From an uncultured Bacillota bacterium (GTDB taxonomy: Bacteria; Bacillota; Limnochordia; Limnochordales; ZCTH02-B6), in contig CALFSR010000064.1 of the NCBI GenBank assembly GCA_937916565.1, positions 1-27,421 on the forward strand: a DNA stretch of 27,421 bases, read 5' to 3'. Under the pieces are notes generated by a model. The model saw nothing but the letters and a program-made list of their open reading frames with translations, made no database searches and was not told where the DNA came from. Made by a program: the position numbers and the translations under genes. This document shows positions 1 through 7,419 of the stretch, in pieces. Position 1 is the first letter of the stretch. Each line of letters opens with the position of its first letter.

Positions 1-125
1 CCACCGTTGCCCAGCAGCCGCGCCTCATGGGCGCGCTGGGCGTGGAAGTGGCCGTCAAGGTGCTGCGCGGCGAGACGGTGGACGCGTTCATCCCGGTGCC
101 GCTGGCGCTCGTCACCAACGACTGA
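1..125 (+). CDS. rbsB: C-terminal end of ribose-type ABC transporter substrate-binding protein (5' partial)
   Basis: Only the last 40 codons are in the window, in the frame starting at base 3 and ending with TGA at 123-125. The visible residues include AQQPRLMGALGVEVAVKVL and end with FIPVPLALVTND. This is the usual end of RbsB-type periplasmic sugar-binding proteins (Peripla_BP_4), where an AQ-P-MG-LGV stretch is followed by the final VPL-LVT strand. The downstream neighbour is rbsD, which supports D-ribose as the ligand, although related sugars cannot be excluded. A perfect stem-loop lies between this gene and rbsD. Confidence 0.8.
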   Translation, partial: TVAQQPRLMGALGVEVAVKVLRGETVDAFIPVPLALVTND

Positions 126-191
126 GCACACCACGCCGGCTCCAGCAACGGCGGCTGTAAGGTAACGAGCGGCTAGTCGAAGCCGACGGCG

Positions 192-227
192 GCGGGCCGG
201 TCTGCCGCGCAAGCGGCGCCGGCCCGC
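192..227 (+). promoter_or_regulatory. Stem-loop with GCAA tetraloop between rbsB and rbsD
   Basis: Outer arms GCGGGCCGG (192-200) and CCGGCCCGC (219-227) are perfectly complementary. Inside them GCCGC and GCGGC (204-208, 213-217) pair across a GCAA loop of the GNRA type. No T-run follows, so this is unlikely to be a simple intrinsic terminator. It may protect the binding-protein transcript from 3' decay or partly attenuate transcription into rbsD. It sits within the 142-bp spacer that ends with the rbsD ribosome-binding site. Confidence 0.6.
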
Positions 228-267
228 TGGTCGGCAGGCCCCGCGACGTCTAGGAGGGAATCGGGCC

Positions 268-666
268 ATGAAAAAGATCGGGATTTTGCACGCACAGCTG
301 TCGCGCATCATCGCGTCCATGGGCCACGGGGATATGCTGGTCATCGGCGACGCGGGGCTGCCGGTTCCGCCCGGCGTGGAGACGGTCGACTTGGCGCTGG
401 TCCAAGGGGTTCCCGGTTTCCTGGAAACCGTCGCCGCCGTCCTGCGGGAGCTTGAGGTGCAGGAGGCGATCATCGGCCAGGAGATGGCCCAGGTGTCTCC
501 GGGGATGCACCAGGAGTTCACCGGCATGTGGCCGCAAGCCGTCCCGGTGCGGGCGGTGCCCCACGCCGAGTTCAAGGAGATCACCAAAAAGGCCCGGGCC
601 GTCGTACGCACCGGCGAGTTTACCCCCTACAGCAACATCATTCTCGTCGCCGGCGTTCTCTTCTAG
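268..666 (+). CDS. rbsD: D-ribose pyranase RbsD
   Basis: The 132-residue product matches the length of RbsD, which interconverts the pyranose and furanose forms of D-ribose in the cytoplasm so that ribokinase can use the furanose. Known RbsD active-site residues are in place: His20 in the GHGD motif, Asp28 in IGDAGLPVP, His99 and Lys103 in PHAEFKEITKK, and Tyr121/Asn123 in PYSNIIL. The ATG is preceded by AGGAGGG at 251-257. It follows the rbsB end by 142 bp in the same direction and is probably in the same ribose operon. No rbsK follows; the next gene is an unrelated NYN protein with its own promoter. Confidence 0.93.
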   Translation: MKKIGILHAQLSRIIASMGHGDMLVIGDAGLPVPPGVETVDLALVQGVPGFLETVAAVLRELEVQEAIIGQEMAQVSPGMHQEFTGMWPQAVPVRAVPHAEFKEITKKARAVVRTGEFTPYSNIILVAGVLF

Positions 667-670
667 AAAG

Positions 671-706
671 GGAGTACGGTTTCCGGGCGAAAAGTCCAAG
701 TACTCC
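671..706 (+). other. Inverted repeat after rbsD
   Basis: GGAGTAC (671-677) and GTACTCC (700-706) form a 7-bp inverted repeat with a 22-nt loop, starting five bases after the rbsD stop. It has no T-tract. It could be the end of the ribose operon transcript or be fortuitous. The rest of the 667-887 spacer holds the promoter of the next gene and no other gene that I can support. Confidence 0.25.
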
Positions 707-788
707 ACCAAAACGCGCGGCGCAAGGTTGCGCTCCTCGGTGAGGACGGGCCCAAGCTTGGCCACGGGCTTCCTGCGGCCTGCGACGA

Positions 789-817
789 GTGACAGATGAT
801 GGAAGGAATGGTAAAAT
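789..817 (+). promoter_or_regulatory. Probable sigma-A promoter of the NYN-domain gene
   Basis: GTGACA at 789-794 and TAAAAT at 812-817 each match the -35 and -10 consensus at five of six positions, and are separated by exactly 17 bp. The start point would be near 824, giving a leader of about 64 nt before the TTG start at 888. Confidence 0.55.
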
Positions 818-887
818 GTCTCTCGAGCCGTACCTTGAGAATTGAATGCGGTGGCTTCCTCCAAAGGCACGATTGGAGTGAGGCGCG

Positions 888-1622
888 TTGTCACCACCCT
901 CCGTGGCGTTGTTCATCGACTTCGAGTACTTCGTCTACGGGGCCGAAAACACCGGGATGGCGCCGCCGGCGCCCGCACGGGTCATGGAGCTCGCGGCCGC
1001 TTACGGCACGGTGGCCAGCGCAAAAGCGTTTGGCAACAGCGAGGTGCTCGACCGGTTTCGCGTGGAGCTGCGGGCGGCCAGCATTGAGGCCATCCTCTGC
1101 ACCAGCGCCGCCGGCCCCAACAAGAAGAACGTGACCGACTTTTTTATGCTGGACAGCATCTACCAGACCGCCTACACCCAAGGCCACATCAGCCACTACG
1201 TCGCTGTCACGGGCGACGGGGATTTCGCCAGCGTCCTCGCGTATCTCCGCTACAGGCTGCAGAAAAATACAATCGTAATGGCGTATCCGGACTCCGTTAG
1301 TCCAGAACTTAGGACCGCGGCCAGTGAGTTCGTCCCGCTCGAGCGCGTCGTCAAGGAAGTTTGGCCAATAGACGAACAGATGAAGCTCATCCGGTTCGTG
1401 CACAGCGGCGAAAGCCAGGGCAAGTTCATCACGCTGACGAGCACCGCCCGGGTGTACAAGTCCGGCGGCACGACGGAAGAGGAGCGCAAGGAGCAGATCT
1501 TGCGCATGATTCAGGACGGCGTCTTTCTGCAGCGGGTGGAAGACCAGGGCGAGCGGCCGGTGCGGTTGCTCTACGTAAACCGCGAGCACCCCCTGGTGCA
1601 GCAGGCGCTAGAGGATGTGTAA
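888..1622 (+). CDS. NYN-domain (PIN-like) ribonuclease family protein
   Basis: The 244-residue protein begins with an NYN/LabA-DUF88 fold, a PIN-like metal-dependent nuclease domain. The acidic signature is visible: Asp11 in ALFIDFEYF, Asp84 and Asp89 in the VTDFFMLDS segment (the usual K-VD--L--D helix), and Asp110/Asp112 in VTGDGDFASVL. The remaining C-terminal part (about 150-244) is predicted helical with a possible small winged-helix ending and carries no motif I recognise. The start is TTG at 888, chosen because GGAGTGAGG lies at 875-883; no ATG in frame fits better. The gene is monocistronic and convergent with the isomerase gene downstream. RNA is the expected target from the family, but no specific substrate can be inferred. 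Confidence 0.8.
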   Translation: MSPPSVALFIDFEYFVYGAENTGMAPPAPARVMELAAAYGTVASAKAFGNSEVLDRFRVELRAASIEAILCTSAAGPNKKNVTDFFMLDSIYQTAYTQGHISHYVAVTGDGDFASVLAYLRYRLQKNTIVMAYPDSVSPELRTAASEFVPLERVVKEVWPIDEQMKLIRFVHSGESQGKFITLTSTARVYKSGGTTEEERKEQILRMIQDGVFLQRVEDQGERPVRLLYVNREHPLVQQALEDV

Positions 1623-1623
1623 A

Positions 1624-1645
1624 GGCGGCGGGTCGTCCCGCCGCC
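1624..1645. terminator. GC-rich hairpin between convergent genes (weak terminator candidate)
   Basis: GGCGGCGGG (1624-1632) and CCCGCCGCC (1637-1645) pair perfectly across a TCGT loop immediately after the stop codon of the NYN gene. There is no T-run on the plus strand and only TTT on the minus strand, so it is a stable hairpin that may end or protect either transcript. I see no gene in the rest of 1646-1749. Confidence 0.4.
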
Positions 1646-1749
1646 GGGGGAAGACGTAAAGAGAGCAAAAGCTATGCAGGCCAAGAGCACGGTAAAGCAG
1701 GGGGAGGTCACCGCATTCTCGCTCACGGGCTCCCGGTGTTTCACGCCCC

Positions 1750-2337
1750 TTATGCAAACGCGTTGTCAATGTAGTGGCAAAGAAGGTGGATGACGGCCAG
1801 GTGTCCTTCCTGGATCCGGGCCGTGTCTTTGAGGGGCACCGCTACCACCCAGTCGCAGAGGCTGCGCAATACCGTGTCGTCCTGTCCGCACAAGCCGACC
1901 GTCCGCAGGCCTCTCTGCCGAGCCGCCTCGAGCCCCCGCAGCACGTTGGCCGAACGGCCGCTGGTGGTGAGGCCGATGGCCATATCCCCGGGCCGCCCGA
2001 ACGCCTCTACTGGCCGGGCGAACACATCCACAAAATCGAAGTCATTGGCGATGCACGTGAGCAAGCTCCCGTCCGCGGGCAGCGCCTGGGCCGGCAGCGG
2101 CTGCCGGCCCAGGCGAAAGCGGCCGACTAGCTCCGTGGCAAAGTGGGAGGCTTGCGTCGCGCTGCCGCCGTTGCCAAAGATGTACAACCGCCCGCCCGCT
2201 TGGAGGGATTGCACGATGGCCCGCGCCAAGGTCTCCAGCTGTTCGGCGCTTTCCCGCAGCCAGCCGACGACGGTTTCCATGTCGTCGAATTGGGCCGTCC
2301 AGGGGTGAGGAGCCAGGGTTCGATCGTTAGGTGTCAT
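1750..2337 (-). CDS. GmhA-like SIS-domain phosphosugar isomerase (sedoheptulose-7-phosphate isomerase family)
   Basis: The 195-residue protein is a single SIS domain of the length and layout of GmhA, which converts sedoheptulose 7-phosphate to D-glycero-D-manno-heptose 7-phosphate. Phosphate-binding loops GNGGSA (55-60) and TTSGRSAN (124-131) are present. Residues equivalent to the E. coli GmhA catalytic/metal set His61, Glu65, Gln172 and His180 are found as His65 and Glu69 in SHFATELVGR and Gln176 and His184 in RIQEGHLAVIH. Its ATG shares one base with the stop of the upstream DUF2294 gene (TGATG), so the two are translationally coupled. It is the last gene of the transporter/DUF2294 operon. 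The heptose role could serve surface glycan synthesis, but no other heptose genes are in view; a catabolic isomerase for an imported sugar phosphate is an alternative. Confidence 0.85.
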   Translation of the reverse strand: MTPNDRTLAPHPWTAQFDDMETVVGWLRESAEQLETLARAIVQSLQAGGRLYIFGNGGSATQASHFATELVGRFRLGRQPLPAQALPADGSLLTCIANDFDFVDVFARPVEAFGRPGDMAIGLTTSGRSANVLRGLEAARQRGLRTVGLCGQDDTVLRSLCDWVVAVPLKDTARIQEGHLAVIHLLCHYIDNAFA

Positions 2338-2735
2338 CAGCGGGTGCCTCCCAGCTTGCGCGACAGATTGGTGTCCAGCGTGAAGAGCAGGATGCGTTCG
2401 GCTCGCTCGATGTCGACGCTGCTCACCATGGACACGACTTTCGTGCCGGTCATCTGGTGAACGATCTGGGTGAGGAGCAGGCGGGACTCTTCGAGGAGCT
2501 TCTCCCGCATCTGCTTCACGAGACTGGCGCCGTCAGGCGACTCGATGAGCTTTTGCTCCGCGACGGTGAGTGCGTCCCGCAGCCGTACGACGATGAGGTC
2601 TTCAACGATGTACGTGCGGATGGACTGGGGCCCCCGGCCGATGTAGTCCTTTTCAAACTGGAGGATGCTCTTGGACAACGCGTCCTCAAGCTGTCCCTTG
2701 GTGCGGTCCATAGCCTTGGACACGTCCGCCGTCAC
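2337..2735 (-). CDS. DUF2294 (MpsC-like) protein 1
   Basis: The 132-residue product is a single DUF2294 domain (PF10057). Recognisable features are the N-terminal FEKDYIGRGP-S-RTYIVED segment, the LIVVRLRDALT-AEQ motif, and the C-terminal IERAERILLFTLD strand. Staphylococcal MpsC, part of a cation-translocating system with MpsA and MpsB, belongs to this family, but neither partner is present here, so that role should not be transferred. No signal peptide or membrane segment is seen, so it is probably cytoplasmic. The GTG start overlaps the stop of the DUF4388 gene by four bases (GTGA). A second DUF2294 gene lies on the other side of that DUF4388 gene, so the three form a sandwich-like set. 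Confidence 0.85.
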   Translation of the reverse strand: MTADVSKAMDRTKGQLEDALSKSILQFEKDYIGRGPQSIRTYIVEDLIVVRLRDALTVAEQKLIESPDGASLVKQMREKLLEESRLLLTQIVHQMTGTKVVSMVSSVDIERAERILLFTLDTNLSRKLGGTR

Positions 2736-3922
2736 CGCCTGCGCCTACGGGCGTGGTCGAGTGGAATCACGTTGCTTTCGCCGGCGTCCCTCGCCGGGGA
2801 AACCAGGGGCTGCATCTGGCCCGCAGCCGCCAAGGCTTGTCTCCGATCCGCCGGCCGCGGATCGCCGCCCAGCGACGGGTTTGGCTCGAGGACTTGGCCG
2901 GCGCGCGGTGGGTCCCGGGGATCGATAAACGGTTTGGGTTCCCGGTTGATAGACGGCTGTGACGGCAGGCTTGCGGGCGGCCCGCCGGGCAGCGAACCGC
3001 CGGCCAGCGGCCGCACAGTCGCCTGGCCCTGTCCGAGGGTCGCCGCCGCAAAACCGGTCAAGGCGCTGCGGTCCACGGGTTCCACGAGGCCGAGCGCGCT
3101 CAGGCAGTAGAGCGCATGCCACACCTTGTGGACCGGTTCTCCGAGGCGCGCTGCCACATCCTCCGCGGACAACTCACCGCCCAGGGCCGACCAGACCGCC
3201 CATTCGTCGGGGGCCAGCAATTGCCGCAGCGGCATGTGGTCCGCCAGGGCGGTGCGGCGGACGACCGTGGACGGCTTGGGAACGAGCCTCCCCCACTTCC
3301 GTGGGTTGTCGACGCCCCGGACGGCGCCGAGCAGCAAAATCTCCCACCGGGCGCTCAGGTTGGCCGTCGGATCCACGCGGGGGCTGAACTTGAATGACCC
3401 CCGCTCCCAGCCGAAGGGGGCGTGAAACGCGTCGACCCCTGCGGCGTTTCCGCACAGCGCCCCGACGACTTCGCCGCCCTTCCAGAACTGCAAGGCCATC
3501 TCGCCGCCTCGCTGCAGCACCAAAGTACCCGAGCGCTTGCCGGCCCGCAGGAAGTGCATGACGTGGACGAGGTCGAGCACCTGCAGGCTGCCTTCAAACT
3601 CGATAGCGCTGCGGGCAATTTGGCCCATCCACGCCCGCAGGTGAAGCCGCATCGCCTCCAGCGCCTGGGCCAACGGAGCAAAGCGCCGCTCCCGGGCAGG
3701 CGGCGCCTCCTCGTCAAATTCGCCTTCCGCCAGCCGCTGGATGAAGTCAACATACGGAGCCATCGGCTTGAGGAGCCACAGGCCGCCTGCGTAGGCCGCG
3801 CCAAATCCACCCGCGCCGGCCAGCAGGGTCGTTGCCAACTGCCCCGACAGCCACGCCGCGAGTCCGGCCGCGCCCAAGCCGGCGCCGGTGGCGAACACCA
3901 CCAGCCGGTCAACGGTGCGCAT
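2732..3922 (-). CDS. Membrane-anchored DUF4388 (PatA N-terminal-like) protein
   Basis: I start this gene at the ATG ending at 3922 because it begins directly with a membrane segment. The open frame extends 28 codons further, but that part is Arg/Pro-rich and overlaps the upstream gene. The 396-residue product has two transmembrane helices (about 7-25 and 31-52), a charged HAMP-like linker (53-100), a DUF4388 domain (about 105-205, beginning AIEFEGSLQVLDLVHVMHFL and including RSGTLVLQRGGEMALQFWKGG), a helix-turn-helix-like module (about 225-290, LSAEDVAARLGEPVHKVWHAL), and a Pro/Arg-rich tail from about 300 that looks disordered. DUF4388 is found in bacterial signalling proteins and response-regulator partners. 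A membrane-tethered scaffold or sensor is plausible, but the ligand and output are unknown. It overlaps both flanking DUF2294 genes. Confidence 0.75.
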   Translation of the reverse strand: MRTVDRLVVFATGAGLGAAGLAAWLSGQLATTLLAGAGGFGAAYAGGLWLLKPMAPYVDFIQRLAEGEFDEEAPPARERRFAPLAQALEAMRLHLRAWMGQIARSAIEFEGSLQVLDLVHVMHFLRAGKRSGTLVLQRGGEMALQFWKGGEVVGALCGNAAGVDAFHAPFGWERGSFKFSPRVDPTANLSARWEILLLGAVRGVDNPRKWGRLVPKPSTVVRRTALADHMPLRQLLAPDEWAVWSALGGELSAEDVAARLGEPVHKVWHALYCLSALGLVEPVDRSALTGFAAATLGQGQATVRPLAGGSLPGGPPASLPSQPSINREPKPFIDPRDPPRAGQVLEPNPSLGGDPRPADRRQALAAAGQMQPLVSPARDAGESNVIPLDHARRRRR

Positions 3923-4346
3923 CGGAATCCGGTTCCCAGGCGCCCTCGGGCCCCGCCGGCGGCACGTCCAGGGACCCATCCAGCCGGCAGACGATGAGGC
4001 GCTCATCCGCCGCCGGGTCCAGGTCCACCGACACGCCCCGCACCCGCCGGCCGGCCAGTACCTCGTTGAGGCGCAGGATCAAGAGCTCGTGCACTTCGTC
4101 AAACTCCCGCACCAGGAGCTGCCGCATGAGCATCTGCCCTTCGCGGGATTCGGCCAAGCTCCGCTCCGCGGGGCTCAACACCCCCTGCAGGCGCAGCAGG
4201 ATGAGGTCGTCCACCAGGTGCACGCGCACACGGCGGACAGTCCGGTGAAAGTTGTCCCGCTCAAAGCGTACGACGGTCTCGGCCAGCGCCCGCATGAGCT
4301 CCGACGCTGGCGATGTTTCCGGCCGTCCGGCATTGGTGAGCGCCAT
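3909..4346 (-). CDS. DUF2294 (MpsC-like) protein 2
   Basis: This 145-residue DUF2294 protein is divergent from the other copy at 2337-2735 but keeps the same layout: FERDNFHRTVRRVRVHLVDD, LILLRLQGVLSPAERSL, and a C-terminal ERLIVCRLDGSL strand. The ATG ending at 4346 is preferred over a GTG 36 bases upstream because AGGAG lies 11 nt before it. The gene lies 55 bp downstream of the ATPase stop in the same direction and overlaps the DUF4388 gene by 14 bp. It lacks the RGP motif after the first helix that copy 1 has, and its C-terminus is longer and Pro/Asp-rich. Two non-identical paralogues in one operon may form a heteromer. Confidence 0.8.
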   Translation of the reverse strand: MALTNAGRPETSPASELMRALAETVVRFERDNFHRTVRRVRVHLVDDLILLRLQGVLSPAERSLAESREGQMLMRQLLVREFDEVHELLILRLNEVLAGRRVRGVSVDLDPAADERLIVCRLDGSLDVPPAGPEGAWEPDSDAHR

Positions 4347-4401
4347 GGTCCGATCAACTCCTAAGCCTTCCTTGCCACGCACCGCCGGGGGCTCTTGCTC
4401 G

Positions 4402-5544
4402 CTACGGACGGCGGAGCAGATGGGCCACCCGGGGGGCGAAGTACACGGTCACCTCATCGCCGGGATTCAACAGGCCATAGGCGAACGGATTCGCCATTTC
4501 CGCGAGCAGCCGCGGATGGCCCGGCACCTCGATCTCGTACTCAACCACGGCACCCAGGAAACTCCGGCGCACGAGCCGGCCGTCGACCACCGGCGCGAGC
4601 TCCGCCTCCAGGCTCGCGCTCGTCCCGCTCTGCCCGGGGGCTCCCCCGGACCGGGGCCGCACGTACGTGTTTTCCGGCCGCAGCAAGATATCGACGAAAT
4701 CGCCGGGCCCAAAGGCCGCCTCGCCGGTGCGGGGCACAAACACGGTGCGGTCGCCCACTTCCAAGTCGTAGCCGCCTGCCCCGGCTCCCGCCACCCGGGC
4801 GCTGACGAAGTTGGCGCGCCCGATGAAGTCGGCGACAAAGTGCGACGCCGGGCGGGTGTAAACCTCTTCGGGCGTGCCCGACTGCTCGATGCGCCCGTCC
4901 TTCAAGATCACGATGCGGTCGGAGATGGCCATTGCTTCCGACTGATCGTGCGTCACGTACAAGCTGGTTATTCCGTGCCGCTGCTGCAGGGCCCTGATTT
5001 CAAGGCGCATCTGCTCCCTGAGCTTTGCGTCCAGGTTGGACAAAGGCTCGTCAAACAGCAGCACCCGCGGCTCGTTGACGATCGCGCGGGCAAGCGCCAC
5101 TCGCTGCTGCTGCCCGCCCGACAGCTGGTCGGGGCTGCGCTGGGCCATCTCGGAAAGGCCCACTTGCGACAGCACTTTCTCGGCACGGCTCTTCTGCTCC
5201 GCAGGCGGGATGTCCTTGCGCAGCTTCAGGCCAAACATAACGTTTTCCCACACGGTGAGGTGGGGGAAAAGCGCGTAGTTCTGGAACACGAGGGCCGTGT
5301 CCCGCTTGTTGGGCGGCGTGTGCGTAATGTCCTTGCCGCCCAGGAGAACCCTCCCGGCCGTCGGGGTTTCAAAGCCGGCCACGATGCGCAAGATGGTCGT
5401 TTTTCCGCAGCCCGAAGGCCCAAGCAGCGTCACCAGTTCTCCCGGCGCGATGCTCAAGGAGACGTTGTTGACCGCCGTGACGGAACGGCTCGGATCGGCC
5501 CGGTTGGCAAATACTTTCGTCAGGCCTTCAATAACAATGTCCAT
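4402..5544 (-). CDS. ABC transporter ATP-binding protein of the FbpC/AfuC/PotA class
   Basis: The 380-residue ATPase drives the importer encoded just upstream. All nucleotide-binding motifs are intact: Walker A GPSGCGKTT (42-50), Q-loop VFQNYALFPHLTVWEN, signature LSGGQQQR, Walker B RVLLFDEPLSNLD, and H-loop YVTHDQSEAMA. The C-terminal third (about 240-380) is a TOBE-type beta domain, as in PotA and FbpC. The ATG start is 34 bp after the permease stop. Family members import Fe(III), polyamines, thiamine, 2-aminoethylphosphonate or sugar phosphates; the ATPase alone does not decide among them. Confidence 0.9.
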   Translation of the reverse strand: MDIVIEGLTKVFANRADPSRSVTAVNNVSLSIAPGELVTLLGPSGCGKTTILRIVAGFETPTAGRVLLGGKDITHTPPNKRDTALVFQNYALFPHLTVWENVMFGLKLRKDIPPAEQKSRAEKVLSQVGLSEMAQRSPDQLSGGQQQRVALARAIVNEPRVLLFDEPLSNLDAKLREQMRLEIRALQQRHGITSLYVTHDQSEAMAISDRIVILKDGRIEQSGTPEEVYTRPASHFVADFIGRANFVSARVAGAGAGGYDLEVGDRTVFVPRTGEAAFGPGDFVDILLRPENTYVRPRSGGAPGQSGTSASLEAELAPVVDGRLVRRSFLGAVVEYEIEVPGHPRLLAEMANPFAYGLLNPGDEVTVYFAPRVAHLLRRP

Positions 5545-5578
5545 GGCAAGCCAGAACCTCCCTCAAACACAAGCGCCG

Positions 5579-7243
5579 CTACAGGCGCTGCTGGATGGCC
5601 GCACCGAAGGCCCGGCCGAGCACGAGCCGGATCGTCCCCGTGGCCAGCAGGATGATGGCCAACAGCACCATGCTGAAGGCCGCCGCCGCGCCCAGGCGCC
5701 CTGACCCGACCTGCGACAAGATCTGCACCGTCATAAGCTGCCAGTCCGCGGAAACCAGGAAGATCGCGCCGCTGACGGCCGTCATCGCCCGCACAAACGA
5801 GAACACGAGCCCGGAGAAGAAAGCGGGCGCCACCAGGGGCAGCGTTACCTTGCGGAACGTCTCCGCGGTGGACGCCCCGAGGTTGATGGCCGCTTCCTCG
5901 ATGGAAGGATGGATCTGCTGCAGCGACGCCACGCCCGCCTGGATGCCCAGCGGCATGTAGCGGAAGATGAAGTGCAGCGCGATGATGGCAAAAGTCCCCG
6001 TCAGCACGAAGGGCCGGGTGTTGAACGCGAGCACGTAGCCGATACCGATCAGCGTGCCGGGGAGGGCGTAGTCCAGCAGGCTGATAAACTCCATGGCCGA
6101 ACGCCCCGGAAACCGCTGCCGCACCACGAGAAAGGCGATGACCATGCCGAGGATGCCGGCGACGGGCGTCGAGCCGATGGCGATGACCAGCGTGTCGAGG
6201 ATGGCTTCCCGGCCCACGCCAAAGACGTACTCGAAGTTCCGCCATGTGAAGCTGTGGTCATAGCCCCACAGCCGGGCAAACGCCCCCACGGCGATGGCCA
6301 CGTAAAAGCTGATGACAAGCAGCGACACAAGTCCGGTCACCACGATGAGAAACGCCTTGGCGCCGGTGCTGACCGCGATGTACCGGCGGCCGGTCGGTTT
6401 CCCTGTGACCGTGACGTAGCGGCGCCGGCTGACCCAGTACTTTTGCACCACGAACGCCACGAGGGAGGGCACAAGCAGCGCCACCGCCAGGGCTGCGCCG
6501 CCCCGCAGGTCAAACATGCCCGTCACCTGCAGGTACGCCTGGACCGCCAAGGTGGGGAACTGGCTGCCGCTCAAGATGAGCGGGTTGCCGAAGTCGGCCA
6601 TGGATTCGATGAACAGGATGAGGGCGGCGCTGGCCAAACCCGGCCGGGCCAAAGGCAGCGTCACCTGGCGAAACACTTGCCAGCGGCTCGCACCCAGGTC
6701 CAGAGCGGCTTCCTCCATGGAGTTGTCCAGGCTCTCCAGGACGCCCTTGAGGGTCATGTAGGCGACGGGGAAGAAGGTGACGACTTGCGCGAACACAAGG
6801 CCGTGCATGCCGTAAATGTTGAAGTCGTACAGGCCGAGCAGCCGCGACGTGACGAACCCGTTGCGGCCAAACAGCATGATGATGGCCACCGACCACACAA
6901 AGGGAGGCGAGATGATCGGCAAGATGGCGATCGTGTTGAGCAGTCCCTTAAAGGGGATGTCCGTGCGGGTCACGGCAAAAGCAAAGGCGAACCCGATGGC
7001 AGTGGCCAGCACGGCGACGATGGTCGCGGTCACAAGCGTGTTCGTGAGCGCTGCCCGCATGTACCAACTCGAGAAAAGGTTCTGGAAGGTGGCCAGGCTC
7101 CAGCTGCCGTCCGGCTGCACCAGGCTGACTTCCACCACTTTGAGAATCGGGTAGATCACAAAGAGCGCGAGCAGGGCAAATACGGCCAGGACCGCGATTA
7201 AAAGCGGCGGTTCCGCCACGAGCCGGCGCCAAGCGGCGAGCAT
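5579..7243 (-). CDS. ABC transporter permease with two fused BPD domains (FbpB/AfuB type)
   Basis: The 554-residue integral membrane protein has about 12 helices and is a tandem fusion of two permease domains, the usual form in COG1178 transporters. Each half carries the cytoplasmic EAA loop that contacts the ATPase: EEAALDLGASRWQVFRQV in the first half and EEAAINLGASTAETFRKV in the second. The ATG has AAGGAGG upstream (complement of 7253-7259). The 176-bp gap to the upstream binding-protein gene holds a perfect stem-loop, which may lower permease expression relative to the binding protein. Confidence 0.9.
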   Translation of the reverse strand: MLAAWRRLVAEPPLLIAVLAVFALLALFVIYPILKVVEVSLVQPDGSWSLATFQNLFSSWYMRAALTNTLVTATIVAVLATAIGFAFAFAVTRTDIPFKGLLNTIAILPIISPPFVWSVAIIMLFGRNGFVTSRLLGLYDFNIYGMHGLVFAQVVTFFPVAYMTLKGVLESLDNSMEEAALDLGASRWQVFRQVTLPLARPGLASAALILFIESMADFGNPLILSGSQFPTLAVQAYLQVTGMFDLRGGAALAVALLVPSLVAFVVQKYWVSRRRYVTVTGKPTGRRYIAVSTGAKAFLIVVTGLVSLLVISFYVAIAVGAFARLWGYDHSFTWRNFEYVFGVGREAILDTLVIAIGSTPVAGILGMVIAFLVVRQRFPGRSAMEFISLLDYALPGTLIGIGYVLAFNTRPFVLTGTFAIIALHFIFRYMPLGIQAGVASLQQIHPSIEEAAINLGASTAETFRKVTLPLVAPAFFSGLVFSFVRAMTAVSGAIFLVSADWQLMTVQILSQVGSGRLGAAAAFSMVLLAIILLATGTIRLVLGRAFGAAIQQRL

Positions 7244-7300
7244 GGGCCAGGACCTCCTTAGCCGGGTAACAACGTCACTGTTTGCGTGCGGCTGTCATTG

Positions 7301-7332
7301 GACACTCTCGCCGGCTGCCGGGCGAGAGTGTC
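7301..7332 (-). promoter_or_regulatory. Perfect 12-bp stem-loop between binding-protein and permease genes
   Basis: GACACTCTCGCC (7301-7312) and GGCGAGAGTGTC (7321-7332) are perfect complements around an 8-nt loop. On the coding strand the hairpin is followed by CAATGACAGC, with no U-tract, so termination is unlikely to be complete. It probably stabilises the upstream binding-protein message or acts as a partial attenuator. Confidence 0.65.
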
Positions 7333-7419
7333 ACGAGCAGGCGGCGTCGTAAGCGGTGGCAGAGGCGGGGGAAGGACGGCGCAGGCCGCCCATCCCCTGC
7401 CCCCGGGTTTTCAGACGAC

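Noticed and set aside
1673..1792. Small open frame after the NYN gene
   Set aside because: It has no ribosome-binding site, no family resemblance, and overlaps the 3' end of the isomerase gene.
4252..5655. Long plus-strand open frame (467 codons) opposite the ABC ATPase gene
   Set aside because: The minus strand encodes all ABC motifs; the plus frame has no family resemblance and a biased Arg/His/Gly composition.
5909..7201. Long plus-strand open frame (430 codons) opposite the permease gene
   Set aside because: It is antisense to a clear 12-helix permease with EAA motifs. Its His/Arg/Asp-rich composition is the usual shadow of a high-GC hydrophobic gene.
7301..7332. Intrinsic terminator after the COG1840 binding-protein gene
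   Set aside because: The stem is perfect, but the transcript downstream has no U-tract and the permease gene has no recognisable promoter of its own.
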